From: an uncultured Clostridium sp.
GTDB lineage: Bacteria; Bacillota; Clostridia; Clostridiales; Clostridiaceae
Assembly (NCBI RefSeq): GCF_947039605.1
Contig: NZ_CAMQZG010000006.1
Location: forward strand, 1-64,000
Reading direction: 5' to 3'
Length of the DNA stretch: 64,000 bases
The translations under genes were made by a program, and so were the position numbers. The stretch's first letter is position 1. Each line of letters starts with the position of its first letter. The notes under the pieces were generated by a model. The model ran no database searches and was not told where the DNA came from. It saw nothing but the letters and a program-made list of their open reading frames with translations. This document shows, piece after piece, positions 26,783 to 35,422 of this stretch.

Positions 26783-27838
26783 TTAATAGATTTTAATCTC
26801 ATTCTTGCTATCTGCTATGTGCCAAATAGTGTTTCCACTACCAAGTGGTATGCTTTCACCATTAGCATCTTTGATAGTTGTTGCTAGTGAAGAATCTTTT
26901 TTACTCCAAGTTCCTTTAATATATTGACCATTACTAATAACAATAGCATCACCAGAGCCTACTAAATCTATATCCATATATTCTTCAGTTTCTCTATTCT
27001 TTATATTAGTAAGTTGAATTACTATATTATCAAAAGTTAAAGGTTCATTAGTTGAAGCATCTATTGATTCAACTCCATCCATACTTTTAACATAGCCACT
27101 TTCAGAATACTTATAAGAGGTCGAATAGTAGTTACTTAATTTAAGATCTACACTTAAGCAATTTTCTAAGTCTTTATTAGTCCAGAAGTCATCATTGAAA
27201 GTAAGTTTTCTCATATTAGTTTTAGAAAATGGTTTAACATCAAGATACTTTTCTATATTTTCAGTTGAAGTATAAAGATTATGAGGTGCAACTCTAGCAG
27301 AATCTCTAGAGAAGTAATTACCACTCGCCATTTCATTCACACTTTTAAGTGAAGAGTCTGATTCTATAGTTTTAAGTGCATCATGACTACCACCACAATG
27401 TGCAAATGGTAAATCAAATTCTTTTGAAAGGTCTAAAAAGTAATATCTAGCACTTCTTATAGGTCCAATTTTCTGTGCATAGTTAGTATTGAAAAGTGCC
27501 ATAAACCTTGTAATACCACCCTCTGTCATAACTTCATAAACAAAGTCAGACTGTGATAAACCGGATTGAGGTCTTGCTTGTCTTGAGTTTTCAATTATAG
27601 CAAGGAAAGCATCCTGCATAGATTCATCCTCTGATAAAACCAGCCCTGTATAAGGGCTTAAAGAACCTTTTTCATCAGTTTGAATAGTTTCATTTGCTAT
27701 AAAATCATCAATTTCTCCAGAAGTTTCAAAAACTACTTCTTTAGTTGGTGTTTTAGGTTTAGTTAAAAAGTAACCTCCAATTCCTAAGATAGAAAATCCT
27801 ATCACTAGTGATAGGGTTATTAAATATTTTCGTTTCAT
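26783..27838 (-). CDS. DUF3048-domain exported protein (YerB-like)
   Basis: This extracellular protein of 351 residues has an N-terminal anchor (MKRKYLITLSLVIGFSILG) without a lipobox Cys. The DUF3048 region (about 60-200) shows ENSRQARPQSGLSQSDFVYE, GGITRFMALF, IGPIRSARYYF and the GGS-HD stretch. A second domain ends in IWHIADSKNEIKIY. The start at 27838 is 8 bases after AAGGGGG. The role is unknown; YerB-type proteins are linked to the cell envelope. Confidence 0.88.
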   Translation of the reverse strand: MKRKYLITLSLVIGFSILGIGGYFLTKPKTPTKEVVFETSGEIDDFIANETIQTDEKGSLSPYTGLVLSEDESMQDAFLAIIENSRQARPQSGLSQSDFVYEVMTEGGITRFMALFNTNYAQKIGPIRSARYYFLDLSKEFDLPFAHCGGSHDALKTIESDSSLKSVNEMASGNYFSRDSARVAPHNLYTSTENIEKYLDVKPFSKTNMRKLTFNDDFWTNKDLENCLSVDLKLSNYYSTSYKYSESGYVKSMDGVESIDASTNEPLTFDNIVIQLTNIKNRETEEYMDIDLVGSGDAIVISNGQYIKGTWSKKDSSLATTIKDANGESIPLGSGNTIWHIADSKNEIKIY

Positions 27839-27966
27839 CTGAAAATGCCCCCTTAAAAATTTGAATACTTGTATTATCGACAATATTGCATGAAATTATA
27901 ATGAAAAAGACTAATTTGACTGCATAACTAAGTTTTGCTATCAGATTAGTCTTTAGTTAAGAGATA

Positions 27967-28347
27967 TTATTTTACCTCTACATTCATTTCTCCATTCTCA
28001 TAAACATCAGTGATAATAATTTTATTAAAACTAGAGTGTTCATCTTTTGAAGTTTTTATTCCAAAACTTTCTGAAGATTGCATATTATCATAGTAGTAGA
28101 TTAGATTAATATCTTTAGCGCTTTGATATGCTTCAAGGTTAATTTTAATAGAGATGCTAGGTAAGAGATTATCTAGAGTCCTAAGTGTGTTACCAGTTTC
28201 ACTTATGAGTTCCATATGTTCTATAATGTCATCTGAATTATTAGTGATAGTAATTATATTTTTAATATTATAATACCTGAAAAAAAATAACGTTAAGATT
28301 AAACAAAGGGTAGCTACAAAGGCAAGACCATTTCTTGATTTTGTCAT
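27967..28347 (-). CDS. Small anchored protein of unknown function, 126 aa
   Basis: One membrane segment (about 8-25) is followed by an extracellular beta-rich domain of about 95 residues. I recognise no motif. The ATG follows AGAGGAG. It could be co-transcribed with the DUF3048 gene 128 bases downstream. Confidence 0.65.
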   Translation of the reverse strand: MTKSRNGLAFVATLCLILTLFFFRYYNIKNIITITNNSDDIIEHMELISETGNTLRTLDNLLPSISIKINLEAYQSAKDINLIYYYDNMQSSESFGIKTSKDEHSSFNKIIITDVYENGEMNVEVK

Positions 28348-28423
28348 AATAAATTTTCTCCTCTACATTTATGTATATATAACCATATTTTACCATAAAA
28401 TGATTTTATATAAATGCATAAAA

Positions 28424-28484
28424 CAAAAAAAGACCACTTAATTAGAAGAATTTAATAAAATTCACTAATAAATGGTCTTTTTTT
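28424..28484 (-). terminator. Terminator of the TSUP permease gene
   Basis: AAAAAAAGACCA and TGGTCTTTTTTT bracket a smaller AT stem. Confidence 0.75.
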
Positions 28485-29205
28485 ATTTAAATATCACGAA
28501 TAATTGCTTTATGATTATAAAGACAAGTATTAATTTAAATGTTATATCTATAAATTTATGACTTACTTTTTTATTGAAGAAAGTACCTATAACTGAACCA
28601 AGTATAGCACCTGGAACCATGTAGTATGCATAAGAAAAATCTGTATATCCTCTAAATGCATAGTTTGAAACTGTAACTATTGTACTTATAAATACAAGAT
28701 ACATAGTTGTTGCAGCTGCTTTTTTACAACATAGTCCATAAAGAACCATTAATATAGGAACAAGAAGTATTGCACCACCAATTCCAAATAATCCTGAAAT
28801 CATACCAATACCAATACCAACAAAAGGTTTTGTGTAGCTTGGCAAAATAATTTTTGGAAGCTTGTCTTTTACAAACATAATAATTAGTAGTATTGCTACA
28901 AGACTTATAAATACAAGATTGAATGTTGGAATTGTAATCTTACTATTTATAAGTACCCCAAGGCTTGCCCCTGGTATTATACCGATTGCAAATAAAATAG
29001 AAGTTTTAAAATCTCCTTGTTTTCTTTTTGCATAAATAATTGTTGCTATAAGGCTCATTGCAAACATAGATATGTCTACATTAACTGATATAAGTGCTTT
29101 TGGTATTCCAAGACTTAATAAGAATGGAATTATTAATAAGTCTCCTCCAAGTCCTACAAGGCTACCTATACTTGTAGCGCCTAGGGCTATTAAAAAATAA
29201 ATCAT
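28483..29205 (-). CDS. TSUP/TauE-SafE family permease
   Basis: The 240-residue membrane protein has about seven or eight hydrophobic segments and two GLxGxGG-type repeats: TSIGSLVGLGGDLLIIP near the start and MISGLFGIGGAILLVP in the middle, the family hallmark. Members export or import sulfur or carbon anions such as sulfite or sulfoacetate; the substrate cannot be told. The ATG follows AAGGAG. Confidence 0.92.
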   Translation of the reverse strand: MIYFLIALGATSIGSLVGLGGDLLIIPFLLSLGIPKALISVNVDISMFAMSLIATIIYAKRKQGDFKTSILFAIGIIPGASLGVLINSKITIPTFNLVFISLVAILLIIMFVKDKLPKIILPSYTKPFVGIGIGMISGLFGIGGAILLVPILMVLYGLCCKKAAATTMYLVFISTIVTVSNYAFRGYTDFSYAYYMVPGAILGSVIGTFFNKKVSHKFIDITFKLILVFIIIKQLFVIFK

Positions 29206-29492
29206 ATGTAATCTCCTTGAATTTTCTCTTTTGTTCTAAAGTTATGATAACAAAATAATATTGTTAATGCAAATGATTTGCAAATAAAAAGAGGTTAAAA
29301 TTAGGTAACAAAAATTTAAGGGGAAATAAAAAAGGCTTGTCTTACTAAATTTGGTAATTGATACTATACAGATGGAAAAGTCAACTCTCAAAAGATTAAA
29401 CATAATAAAGGAATGTGAAGTAAAAGAGACATAAACAGATTTAAAAACAAAAACTTAAAAATTACAAATTAGTAAATAAAAATTTAGTGGTT

Positions 29493-29549
29493 TATAATCA
29501 GATAGGTACTATATATTGGTGCTTTGTTGTTAGGGCACACAATATATAG
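29493..29549 (+). promoter_or_regulatory. nrdD promoter with two NrdR boxes
   Basis: A perfect -10 TATAAT lies at 29493-29498. Two 10-bp NrdR-box cores, CTATATATTG (29509-29518) and CAATATATAG (29540-29549), fit CWATATATWG exactly. The second is embedded in ACACAATATATAGTGA. Their starts are 31 bases apart, three helical turns, the usual spacing for NrdR. The boxes cover the start of transcription, so NrdR would repress. Confidence 0.85.
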
Positions 29550-29593
29550 TGAGAGGCTAAAAGCCTCTTAAACAATGGAAGGGAGATATAAGA

Positions 29594-32500
29594 ATGCCAA
29601 ATGTTATAAAAAGAGATGGTAGACAGGTTAATTTTAACACTCAAAAGATAGTAGATGCTATAAATAATTCTGCTAGAGATGTTGGGGAAGACCTTGGACA
29701 AAATGCACTAAAGAATATAGAGGAAACAGTACATGAGTATATTGAAAGAAATGCAAATACAGATGTAACTGTTGAAGAAATTCAAAATTTTGTTATTAAA
29801 AGTTTAAAAGAAAATGGATATGGGCATATAGCTTCTTACTACTCAAGTTATAGAGAAGAAAGAACTAAAGTTAGAGAAATTAAATCTGATCTTATGAAAG
29901 CAATTGCTAAGATTGGAGTTGAAACAGATAGAGATAACGCAAATGTTGGGAATAACTTCTCATCAAAGTTATTAAGAATAGCAAGTGAAAGTAACAAATG
30001 GCACAACCTTGCGAGCATGCCTAAGAATTTGGCAAAAGCTCACGAAAATGGAGATATTTACCTTCATGATCTAGATTCCTATAATTTGACAGTTAACTGT
30101 TTGCACATTCCTACAGGAGAAATATTAGAGCGTGGCTTTAATACAGGCTATGGAACTATTAATCCTCCAAGAAGAATAGAAACAGCAGCAGAACTTAGCT
30201 GTATATTATTACAGTCAACACAAAATGATATGTTCGGTGGTTATTGATTGGCCACACACTTATGTGAGTAAGTGAAGGGACCTTGTTAACCTATAAAAAT
30301 AGGGTGTACAATTAACGATTTTAGGAAACATAGGAAATGATGTTTAATAATTGTGCTAACAGGGAAGGCTAAGTCTTATTTTTAAAAATTAGATATGCTA
30401 ATCCTGTGCTAAGTCCTCTGAAGAGGGAAAGTGCAGAGACTATCGAAACCACACTTTAAAAGTGGAAGGGAGTAGAGTAGATTTAAAGTGAAATTCTTTA
30501 TTTCGAAATGCAAGGTATGCAAAATTTGCATAAAGATATAGTCCGTTCTTTATAGAAATATAAAGCTGAGAGCAATCTCATCCAGATTTTGATAATGATA
30601 TGTCAGCTTTTGTAGAGCCTACAAGACAAGAGATAAGAGCAGAATATTTAGAACTTGGAATTGAAGGTGAAAGATTAGATACATTAGTAGATAAAAAATT
30701 AAAAGACAGAGTACACCAAGCAATGCAAGGTGTTGTATATAACTTAAATACTATGCACAGTAGGGCAGGTCAAATGTGGGCCGTTTAAAAGCGATACCGT
30801 TAGAGCTTTTAAATTATTAATGGGGAAAATCGGTGAAGTCTAAGTAGTAAAATATATGATAATACCGAGACTGCTATAAGCAAATAGTGGTTGTAACGCA
30901 TAGGAAGTGAGCGATTAAGCTAGCAAAAATCTTCCCAAGAGTCTCCGTCACCTTACGGATTTTATAAGGTGAATATGTATGCTGAACTTTAGAGAAATCT
31001 AAAGAAGTAGAGGATAAAAAGCCACTACGATAACAAAATGTCACAAGTTCCATTTAGTTCATTGAACTTAGGAATTCCAAAAAATGAGGATGCTGCATTA
31101 GTATGTGAAATATTCTTAGAAGAATATGAAAAAGGTTTAGGAAAGGCTGAACAGCCAATATTCCCTTAAGATAATGTAGGGGCTTATATTAGTAATGATA
31201 TAAGAAAATGTAGTGAACGTTCAGAGAACGGTGTGTAATTGACGGTTTAGTTATGTGAGTAAATGGACATTTAACAATTATGCTAACAGGGGAAGTCTAA
31301 GGGTAAAAAGTTTATCTATGATAATCCTGTGCCATTTCAAAATATTTTGATAAATTTTGAAGTGGTCTAACGACTATCCAATGAAGATGTTGCGAGGCAT
31401 CAATAGGAGTACGGCCAATCGTATTGGTGGGTGAGAACCCCTTAAATGGAAGCGCTACACATCCTAGAAAGTAGGATGATGATATAGTCTACTCCCCTAA
31501 TAAATATCGGGAAACCGAGGGTACGAAGGAATATTATCTTTAGAGTAAAAGAAGGGGTTAATAGGGAAAATAATGATCCATATCATTATTTATTCAAGTT
31601 AGCTTGTAGAGTTGCGGCTAAAAGAATGAATCCAACATTTATGAATATAGATGCTGATTTTAATAAAGAATATTATGATAAAGGATATATGCCAGCTACA
31701 ATGGGATGTAGAACTTATCTTATGAGTAATAGAAATGGTGAGCCAGGATGTAAAGGTAGGGGGAACATAGCACCTACTACAATCAACTTACCTAGAATCG
31801 GAATATTTGCAAAGCATGATGTAAATAAATTCTTTGAGCTTCTTGATGCAAAACTTGAGATAGCTAAAGAGTCACTTTTACACAGATATTCAATTCTTAA
31901 GAAATTAAGAGTTAAAGACCTTCCATTTGTTGCAGGTCAAGGTTTAATGAAGGGTTCAGAAGGTTTAGGACCTGATGACTCAATTGAGGCAATACTTCAA
32001 CAAGGAAGTTATGGAATTGGTTTTCTTGGCCTAGCAGAGGCATTAATTGCCTTAACAGGAAAACATCATGGAGAAGATGAAGCTTCAAGAGAACTTGGAG
32101 AAAGAATCATAACTCACATGAGAAAATATACTGATAAAATATCTGAAGAAACAAATCTTAACTGGTCTTGTTATGCAACTCCAGCAGAGGGTCTTTCAGG
32201 TAAGTTTATTAAGAATGACCAAAAAGTATTTGGTATTATAAAGGGTGTTACAGATAAGGAATATTACACAAATAGTTATCATGTTCCTGTTTATTGTCCA
32301 ATATCAATTACTAAAAAGGTAGCTGTAGAAGCTCCTTATCACAAGCTTTGTAATGGTGGTCACATAAGTTATCTTGAAGTGGATGATTGTCCAACTCCAG
32401 AAACTATTATGGAGATTTTAAGATATGCTTATACAAAAACTAATATAAGTTATCTTGGTATCAACTTCCACATTAGATATTGTAAGAATTGTGGAGAGTA

Positions 32501-32675
32501 TTTACACAACAATGAAAAATCTTGTCCTAAGTGTTCTTCAACAGACATTCAGGGGATTTCAAGAGTTACTGGTTATCTAAGTCTTGATGAAAGATTTGGA
32601 CCCGGTAAATATGGTGAGAGAAAAGATAGAGTTTCACATACAGATTCTCATAAAAAAGTTTATAAGAATGTATAA
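29594..32675 (+). CDS. nrdD: Anaerobic (class III) ribonucleoside-triphosphate reductase, interrupted by three group I introns
   Basis: Exons 29594-30241, 30573-30770, 31041-31166 and 31530-32675 join in frame to 705 residues, the usual NrdD length. Exon 1 starts with an ATP-cone (VIKRDGRQVNF). The junctions restore GG|QSHPDFDNDM, RAG|SQVPFSS and QPIFP|NIIFRVKEGVN, all conserved NrdD stretches. The C-terminus has the zinc site CKNC...CPKC and the glycyl radical site RVTGYLS (Gly at about 672). The enzyme makes dNTPs without oxygen and needs the NrdG activase, encoded at 54858. The ATG follows AAGGGAG. Unspliced, translation stops in the first codons of intron 1. Confidence 0.93.
30242..30572 (+). 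ncRNA. Group I intron 1 of nrdD (331 nt, no ORF)
   Basis: The 5' exon ends in T and the intron ends in G, as the class requires. The guide GCCAC (30251-30255) pairs with exon GTGGT, with the splice-site U on G (P1). The five bases before it, GATTG, pair with exon 2 CAATC (P10). P7 is GACUAU (30438-30443, in GUGCAGAGACUAUCG) with AUAGUC (30538-30543, in AAGAUAUAGUCC), the classic bacterial/phage signature. The core AACAGGGAAGGCUAAGUC and AAUCCUGUGC are also present. No endonuclease frame is seen. Confidence 0.93.
30771..31040 (+). ncRNA. Group I intron 2 of nrdD (270 nt, no ORF), divergent subtype
   Basis: The exon ends GGT and the intron ends in G. P1 is short (GCC on GGU), but the five preceding intron bases UGUGG pair with exon UCACA (P10). 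P7 is GAGACU (30867-30872) with AGUCUC (30940-30945), different from the GACUAU/AUAGUC of introns 1 and 3. P4 candidates are CGGU (near 30830) and ACCG (30864-30867). The changed P7 and small size argue for an independent arrival, not copying from its neighbours. Confidence 0.8.
31167..31529 (+). ncRNA. Group I intron 3 of nrdD (363 nt, no ORF)
   Basis: The exon ends CCCT and the intron ends in G. P1 is CCCU with GGGG near 31178-31181. The core has ACAGGGGAAGUCUAAG and AAUCCUGUGCC. P7 is GACUAU (31372-31377, in UCUAACGACUAUCC) with AUAGUC (31484-31489, in GAUAUAGUC). It resembles intron 1 in its core. No open frame long enough for an endonuclease is present. Confidence 0.92.
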
Positions 32676-32747
32676 AAAATTCTAAACTCCACATAATAAG
32701 AGTACAATGACAGATTCAAATTAATTTTTGATTTTGTCTTTATATGG

Positions 32748-32786
32748 GCTACATGGGGACCCAACCATGTAGCTTTTATTTTTTTG
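32748..32786 (+). terminator. Terminator of nrdD
   Basis: GCTACATGG and CCATGTAGC, then a T-rich tail. Confidence 0.85.
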
Positions 32787-32887
32787 TTTAAAATTGAAAA
32801 AAGAGTGACAAAAGTACGAATATAAGTATATATTTTATGGTTGATTTATTTTTGAGTTATGATAGAATAGATAACAATAATAAAAAA

Positions 32888-33016
32888 ACAGATTCGTATA
32901 ATCCCTATAATATGGCTAGGGAGTTTCTACCAAGAACCTATAATTCTTGATTACGAAGAAAGAGTCTTTTCACTATTTGTGAGAGGAAGTTTTCTTCGTG
33001 AGCAAGGATTTTTTTT
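32888..33016 (+). promoter_or_regulatory. Adenine-sensing purine riboswitch upstream of add
   Basis: The aptamer (about 32891-32958) has UAUAAUCC, AUAUGG, GUUUCUACC and the closing CUUGAUUACGAAG, with P1 made of UUCGUA / UACGAA. The specificity base after CUUGA is U (32951), the adenine form. A terminator arm (32944-32961) takes in the 3' sides of P3 and P1 and pairs over about 18 bp with UUUCUUCGUGAGCAAGGA (2992-3008 of the 30-kb block), right before eight U. Ligand and terminator are therefore mutually exclusive: adenine should switch the gene on. Confidence 0.93.
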
Positions 33017-33064
33017 ATAGAAATTTAAGAGATAATGAATCAAATGAAAAGGGGAGACTTAAAA

Positions 33065-34060
33065 ATGATAAGATTTAATGAATTACCAAAAATAGAATTA
33101 CACTGCCACTTAGATGGGTGTTTAAGAACAAGAACAGTTATAGAGCTTGCTAAAAAAGAGAATATTAAGCTTGATAGTTTTGATTATGAGAAAGTAGAAG
33201 ATATGCTAGTTGTACCTGAATATTGTGCTTCATTAGATGTTTATCTAAGAAGATTTGATTTACCAGGACTTTTAATGCAGAATAAAGAAAATCTAAAAAG
33301 AGTAAGCTATGAGTTAATTGAAGATGTTAATAGAGAGAATGTTAAGTATATAGAGATTAGATTTGCACCTTTATTCCATGTAGCTGGTGGGCTTTCAGTT
33401 AAGGAAGTTATTGAAGCTATCCTAGAAGGGATGAAACAGGGCGAGAAAGACTTTGGAGTTAAGAGTAATCTTCTAATATGTATTATGAGACATCATGATT
33501 TAGAGAGTGGATTTAAGCTTATAGAAGAGTGCAAAGAATTTGTTGGGAAGGGTGTTGTAGGAATAGACCTTGCTGGTGGAGAACTTGAAGGATTTGCACC
33601 TAAATATAAAGAGATGTTTGATATAGCTAGAGGTTATGGATTTAAGGTTACAGTACATGCTGGGGAAACTGGGTATGCACAAAATGTTATAGATGCTATT
33701 GAAGTTCTTGGAGCTGAAAGAATAGGTCATGCAGTTGCACTTCAAGATAATGAGGAAGCTTATAATCTTGTTAAGGAGAAGGAGATTACTTTAGAGATGT
33801 GTCCAAAGAGCAATATGGATACAAAGGCAACTACTTCATACAAAATGCATCCAATTAGAAGATTCTTAAATGATGGATTACAAGTAAATTTAAGTTCAGA
33901 CAATAGAACAGTTTCAAATATAGATTTAACAACAGAGTGTAAAAACTTAAATGAAGCTGATGAAATTGCTTTTGCAGATTACAAAAAAATGTACCTTAAC
34001 AGTGTTAGAGGGTCATTCTGTGATGATGCTACAAAGGCTTATCTTGAAAGTTTAATATAG
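33065..34060 (+). CDS. add: Adenosine deaminase
   Basis: This enzyme converts adenosine (and deoxyadenosine) to inosine. The 331-residue TIM barrel keeps the metal ligands ELHCHLDG, the VTVHAGE motif, RIGHAVAL and LSSDN. The start at 33065 (MIRFNE) is chosen because GGGGAG is 8 bases upstream; an upstream ATG at 33035 has none. Control by an adenine-sensing riboswitch suits a purine salvage gene. Confidence 0.96.
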   Translation: MIRFNELPKIELHCHLDGCLRTRTVIELAKKENIKLDSFDYEKVEDMLVVPEYCASLDVYLRRFDLPGLLMQNKENLKRVSYELIEDVNRENVKYIEIRFAPLFHVAGGLSVKEVIEAILEGMKQGEKDFGVKSNLLICIMRHHDLESGFKLIEECKEFVGKGVVGIDLAGGELEGFAPKYKEMFDIARGYGFKVTVHAGETGYAQNVIDAIEVLGAERIGHAVALQDNEEAYNLVKEKEITLEMCPKSNMDTKATTSYKMHPIRRFLNDGLQVNLSSDNRTVSNIDLTTECKNLNEADEIAFADYKKMYLNSVRGSFCDDATKAYLESLI

Positions 34061-34113
34061 TAAGTAATTTTAGAACTGCATAGAGATATGTGGTTTTAAA
34101 TATTATCTTTACA

Positions 34114-34133
34114 TTATCACTAGTTAGTGATAA
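34114..34133. promoter_or_regulatory. Operator of the MarR gene
   Basis: A perfect 20-bp palindrome, TTATCACTAGTTAGTGATAA, lies just after a -10-like TATTAT (34101-34106) and 9 bases before the MarR ATG. Confidence 0.8.
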
Positions 34134-34142
34134 AATAAATTT

Positions 34143-34580
34143 ATGGATAAGAATAAACTTGATATAAAAAAAGATATTATTTCACTGGGGGCTTTAGTAG
34201 CACTTAAAAGAGCTAATAATTTATTAGAAAAAAATGAAATACCTATTAAAAAGGAAACAGGGTTAACGATGGGGCAATTTGCTGTCTTAGAAATATTATA
34301 TAGCAAAGGTGATTTAGTTATTGCTGAGATAATAGAAGGAGTTTTATCAACATCAGGAAATATAACAGTTGTTATTAAAAATCTTAAAAGAGATGGTTAT
34401 ATTATACAAATTGCTAATCCAAATGATAAGAGATCTTCATTAATTTCTTTAACTAATAAGGGAATAGAAATTATAGAAAGAATATTACCAAAACATTTTG
34501 AAAATATTACAAATAGTTTTTCGGAATTAACTCGTGATGAAAAAAATTTTTTAATAAAATTATTAAGAAAAATAAAATAA
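34143..34580 (+). CDS. MarR-family transcription regulator
   Basis: The 145-residue winged-helix regulator shows the MarR pattern LTMGQFAVLEILYSKGDLVIAEI, then STSGNITVVIKNLKRDGYI and the wing NPNDKRSSLISLTNKG. No clear ribosome binding site precedes the ATG, because the operator occupies that place. It sits upstream of a pirin gene, and both genes carry the same palindrome, so it very likely represses both. Confidence 0.93.
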   Translation: MDKNKLDIKKDIISLGALVALKRANNLLEKNEIPIKKETGLTMGQFAVLEILYSKGDLVIAEIIEGVLSTSGNITVVIKNLKRDGYIIQIANPNDKRSSLISLTNKGIEIIERILPKHFENITNSFSELTRDEKNFLIKLLRKIK

Positions 34581-34598
34581 AATTTTATTTTTTAACAA

Positions 34599-34620
34599 CT
34601 TATCACTAATTAGTGATAAG
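34599..34620. promoter_or_regulatory. Operator between the MarR and pirin genes
   Basis: This is a perfect 22-bp palindrome (CTTATCACTA and TAGTGATAAG around AT), the same sequence as the operator at 34114 but for the centre. Confidence 0.8.
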
Positions 34621-34633
34621 TGAAGGAGGAGAA

Positions 34634-35338
34634 ATGATAAATAAAAAAGATAATAACAGTATGGGAAAAAGAGATATAGGGTGGTTAAAATCAACACATC
34701 ATTTTTCATTTGCAGATTATTTTTCAGCAAAAAATATGAATTATGGGGTTTTAAGAGTATTAACAGATGGTATTATAAAGCCTAATAATGGTTTTCCATC
34801 ACATCCACATCAAGATATGGAAGTAATAACTTATGTTATTGATGGGGGAGTAGTTCATAGAGATAGTAAAGGGAATGAACATATTCTAGAAAAAGGAGGA
34901 GTTCAGGCTATAACAGCTGGCACAGGAGTTTATCATAGCGAATATAATGAATTTAACAAGGATTTTCGAGCCTTACAAATCTGGATATATCCAGATAAGC
35001 ACAATTATAAACCTAGCTATGAGGCTTATCAATATCCTTGGAGTGATAGAGAAAATAAATGGCTTCATGTACTTTCAGCTAAAGATGGGACTGCATTGAC
35101 AAAAATAAATCAGGATGTAAATATGTATGCATTGAGCCTTGATGCAAAGAAAGAAATAAATTTTTCAATTGAAAAAAATAGACAAGTTTATTTAGTACAA
35201 ATAGAAGGAAGTTCATTAATTAATGGAGTTGTTTTTAATAATGGTGATGCTTTAGAGGGAAGTGAGGATGTATTAGAAATAGTTGCTAGTGAAAAATCTC
35301 ATATTCTTTTAATAGAAATGAAAAAGTCAATAAATTAA
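34634..35338 (+). CDS. Pirin-family cupin protein
   Basis: The 234-residue bicupin (YhhW-like) has iron ligands in the N-terminal cupin: HPHQDMEVITYV and TAGTGVYHSE. RDIGWLKSTHHFSFADYF at the start is typical. Some pirins act as quercetinases, others as redox-linked cofactors. The start at 34634 follows AGGAGG; an upstream GTG lies in the operator. Co-regulated with the MarR gene. Confidence 0.93.
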   Translation: MINKKDNNSMGKRDIGWLKSTHHFSFADYFSAKNMNYGVLRVLTDGIIKPNNGFPSHPHQDMEVITYVIDGGVVHRDSKGNEHILEKGGVQAITAGTGVYHSEYNEFNKDFRALQIWIYPDKHNYKPSYEAYQYPWSDRENKWLHVLSAKDGTALTKINQDVNMYALSLDAKKEINFSIEKNRQVYLVQIEGSSLINGVVFNNGDALEGSEDVLEIVASEKSHILLIEMKKSIN

Positions 35339-35359
35339 ACAAATTTCTTAAGGTTTTGT

Positions 35360-35387
35360 AGATTTATTCTATAGAATCTTTTTTTGT
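35360..35387 (+). terminator. Terminator of the pirin gene
   Basis: AGATT and AATCT around TATTCTATAG, then seven T. Confidence 0.6.
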
Positions 35388-35422
35388 AAATTTGTGGTAA
35401 TATTGTTTTAAGAGGTGAATTT

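Noticed and set aside
30600..30788. Separate 62-codon gene between the nrdD parts
   Set aside because: It is exon 2 of nrdD running into intron 2; the last residues (QMWAV) are intron sequence.
30242..31529. Frameshifts or a nrdD pseudogene in place of introns
   Set aside because: The gaps are hundreds of bases long, rejoin exactly in frame at conserved motifs, and carry P1, P7 and P10 pairings of group I introns.
30242..31529. Group II introns
   Set aside because: No domain V hairpin, no GUGYG start and no reverse transcriptase frame are seen; U before and G at the end fit group I.
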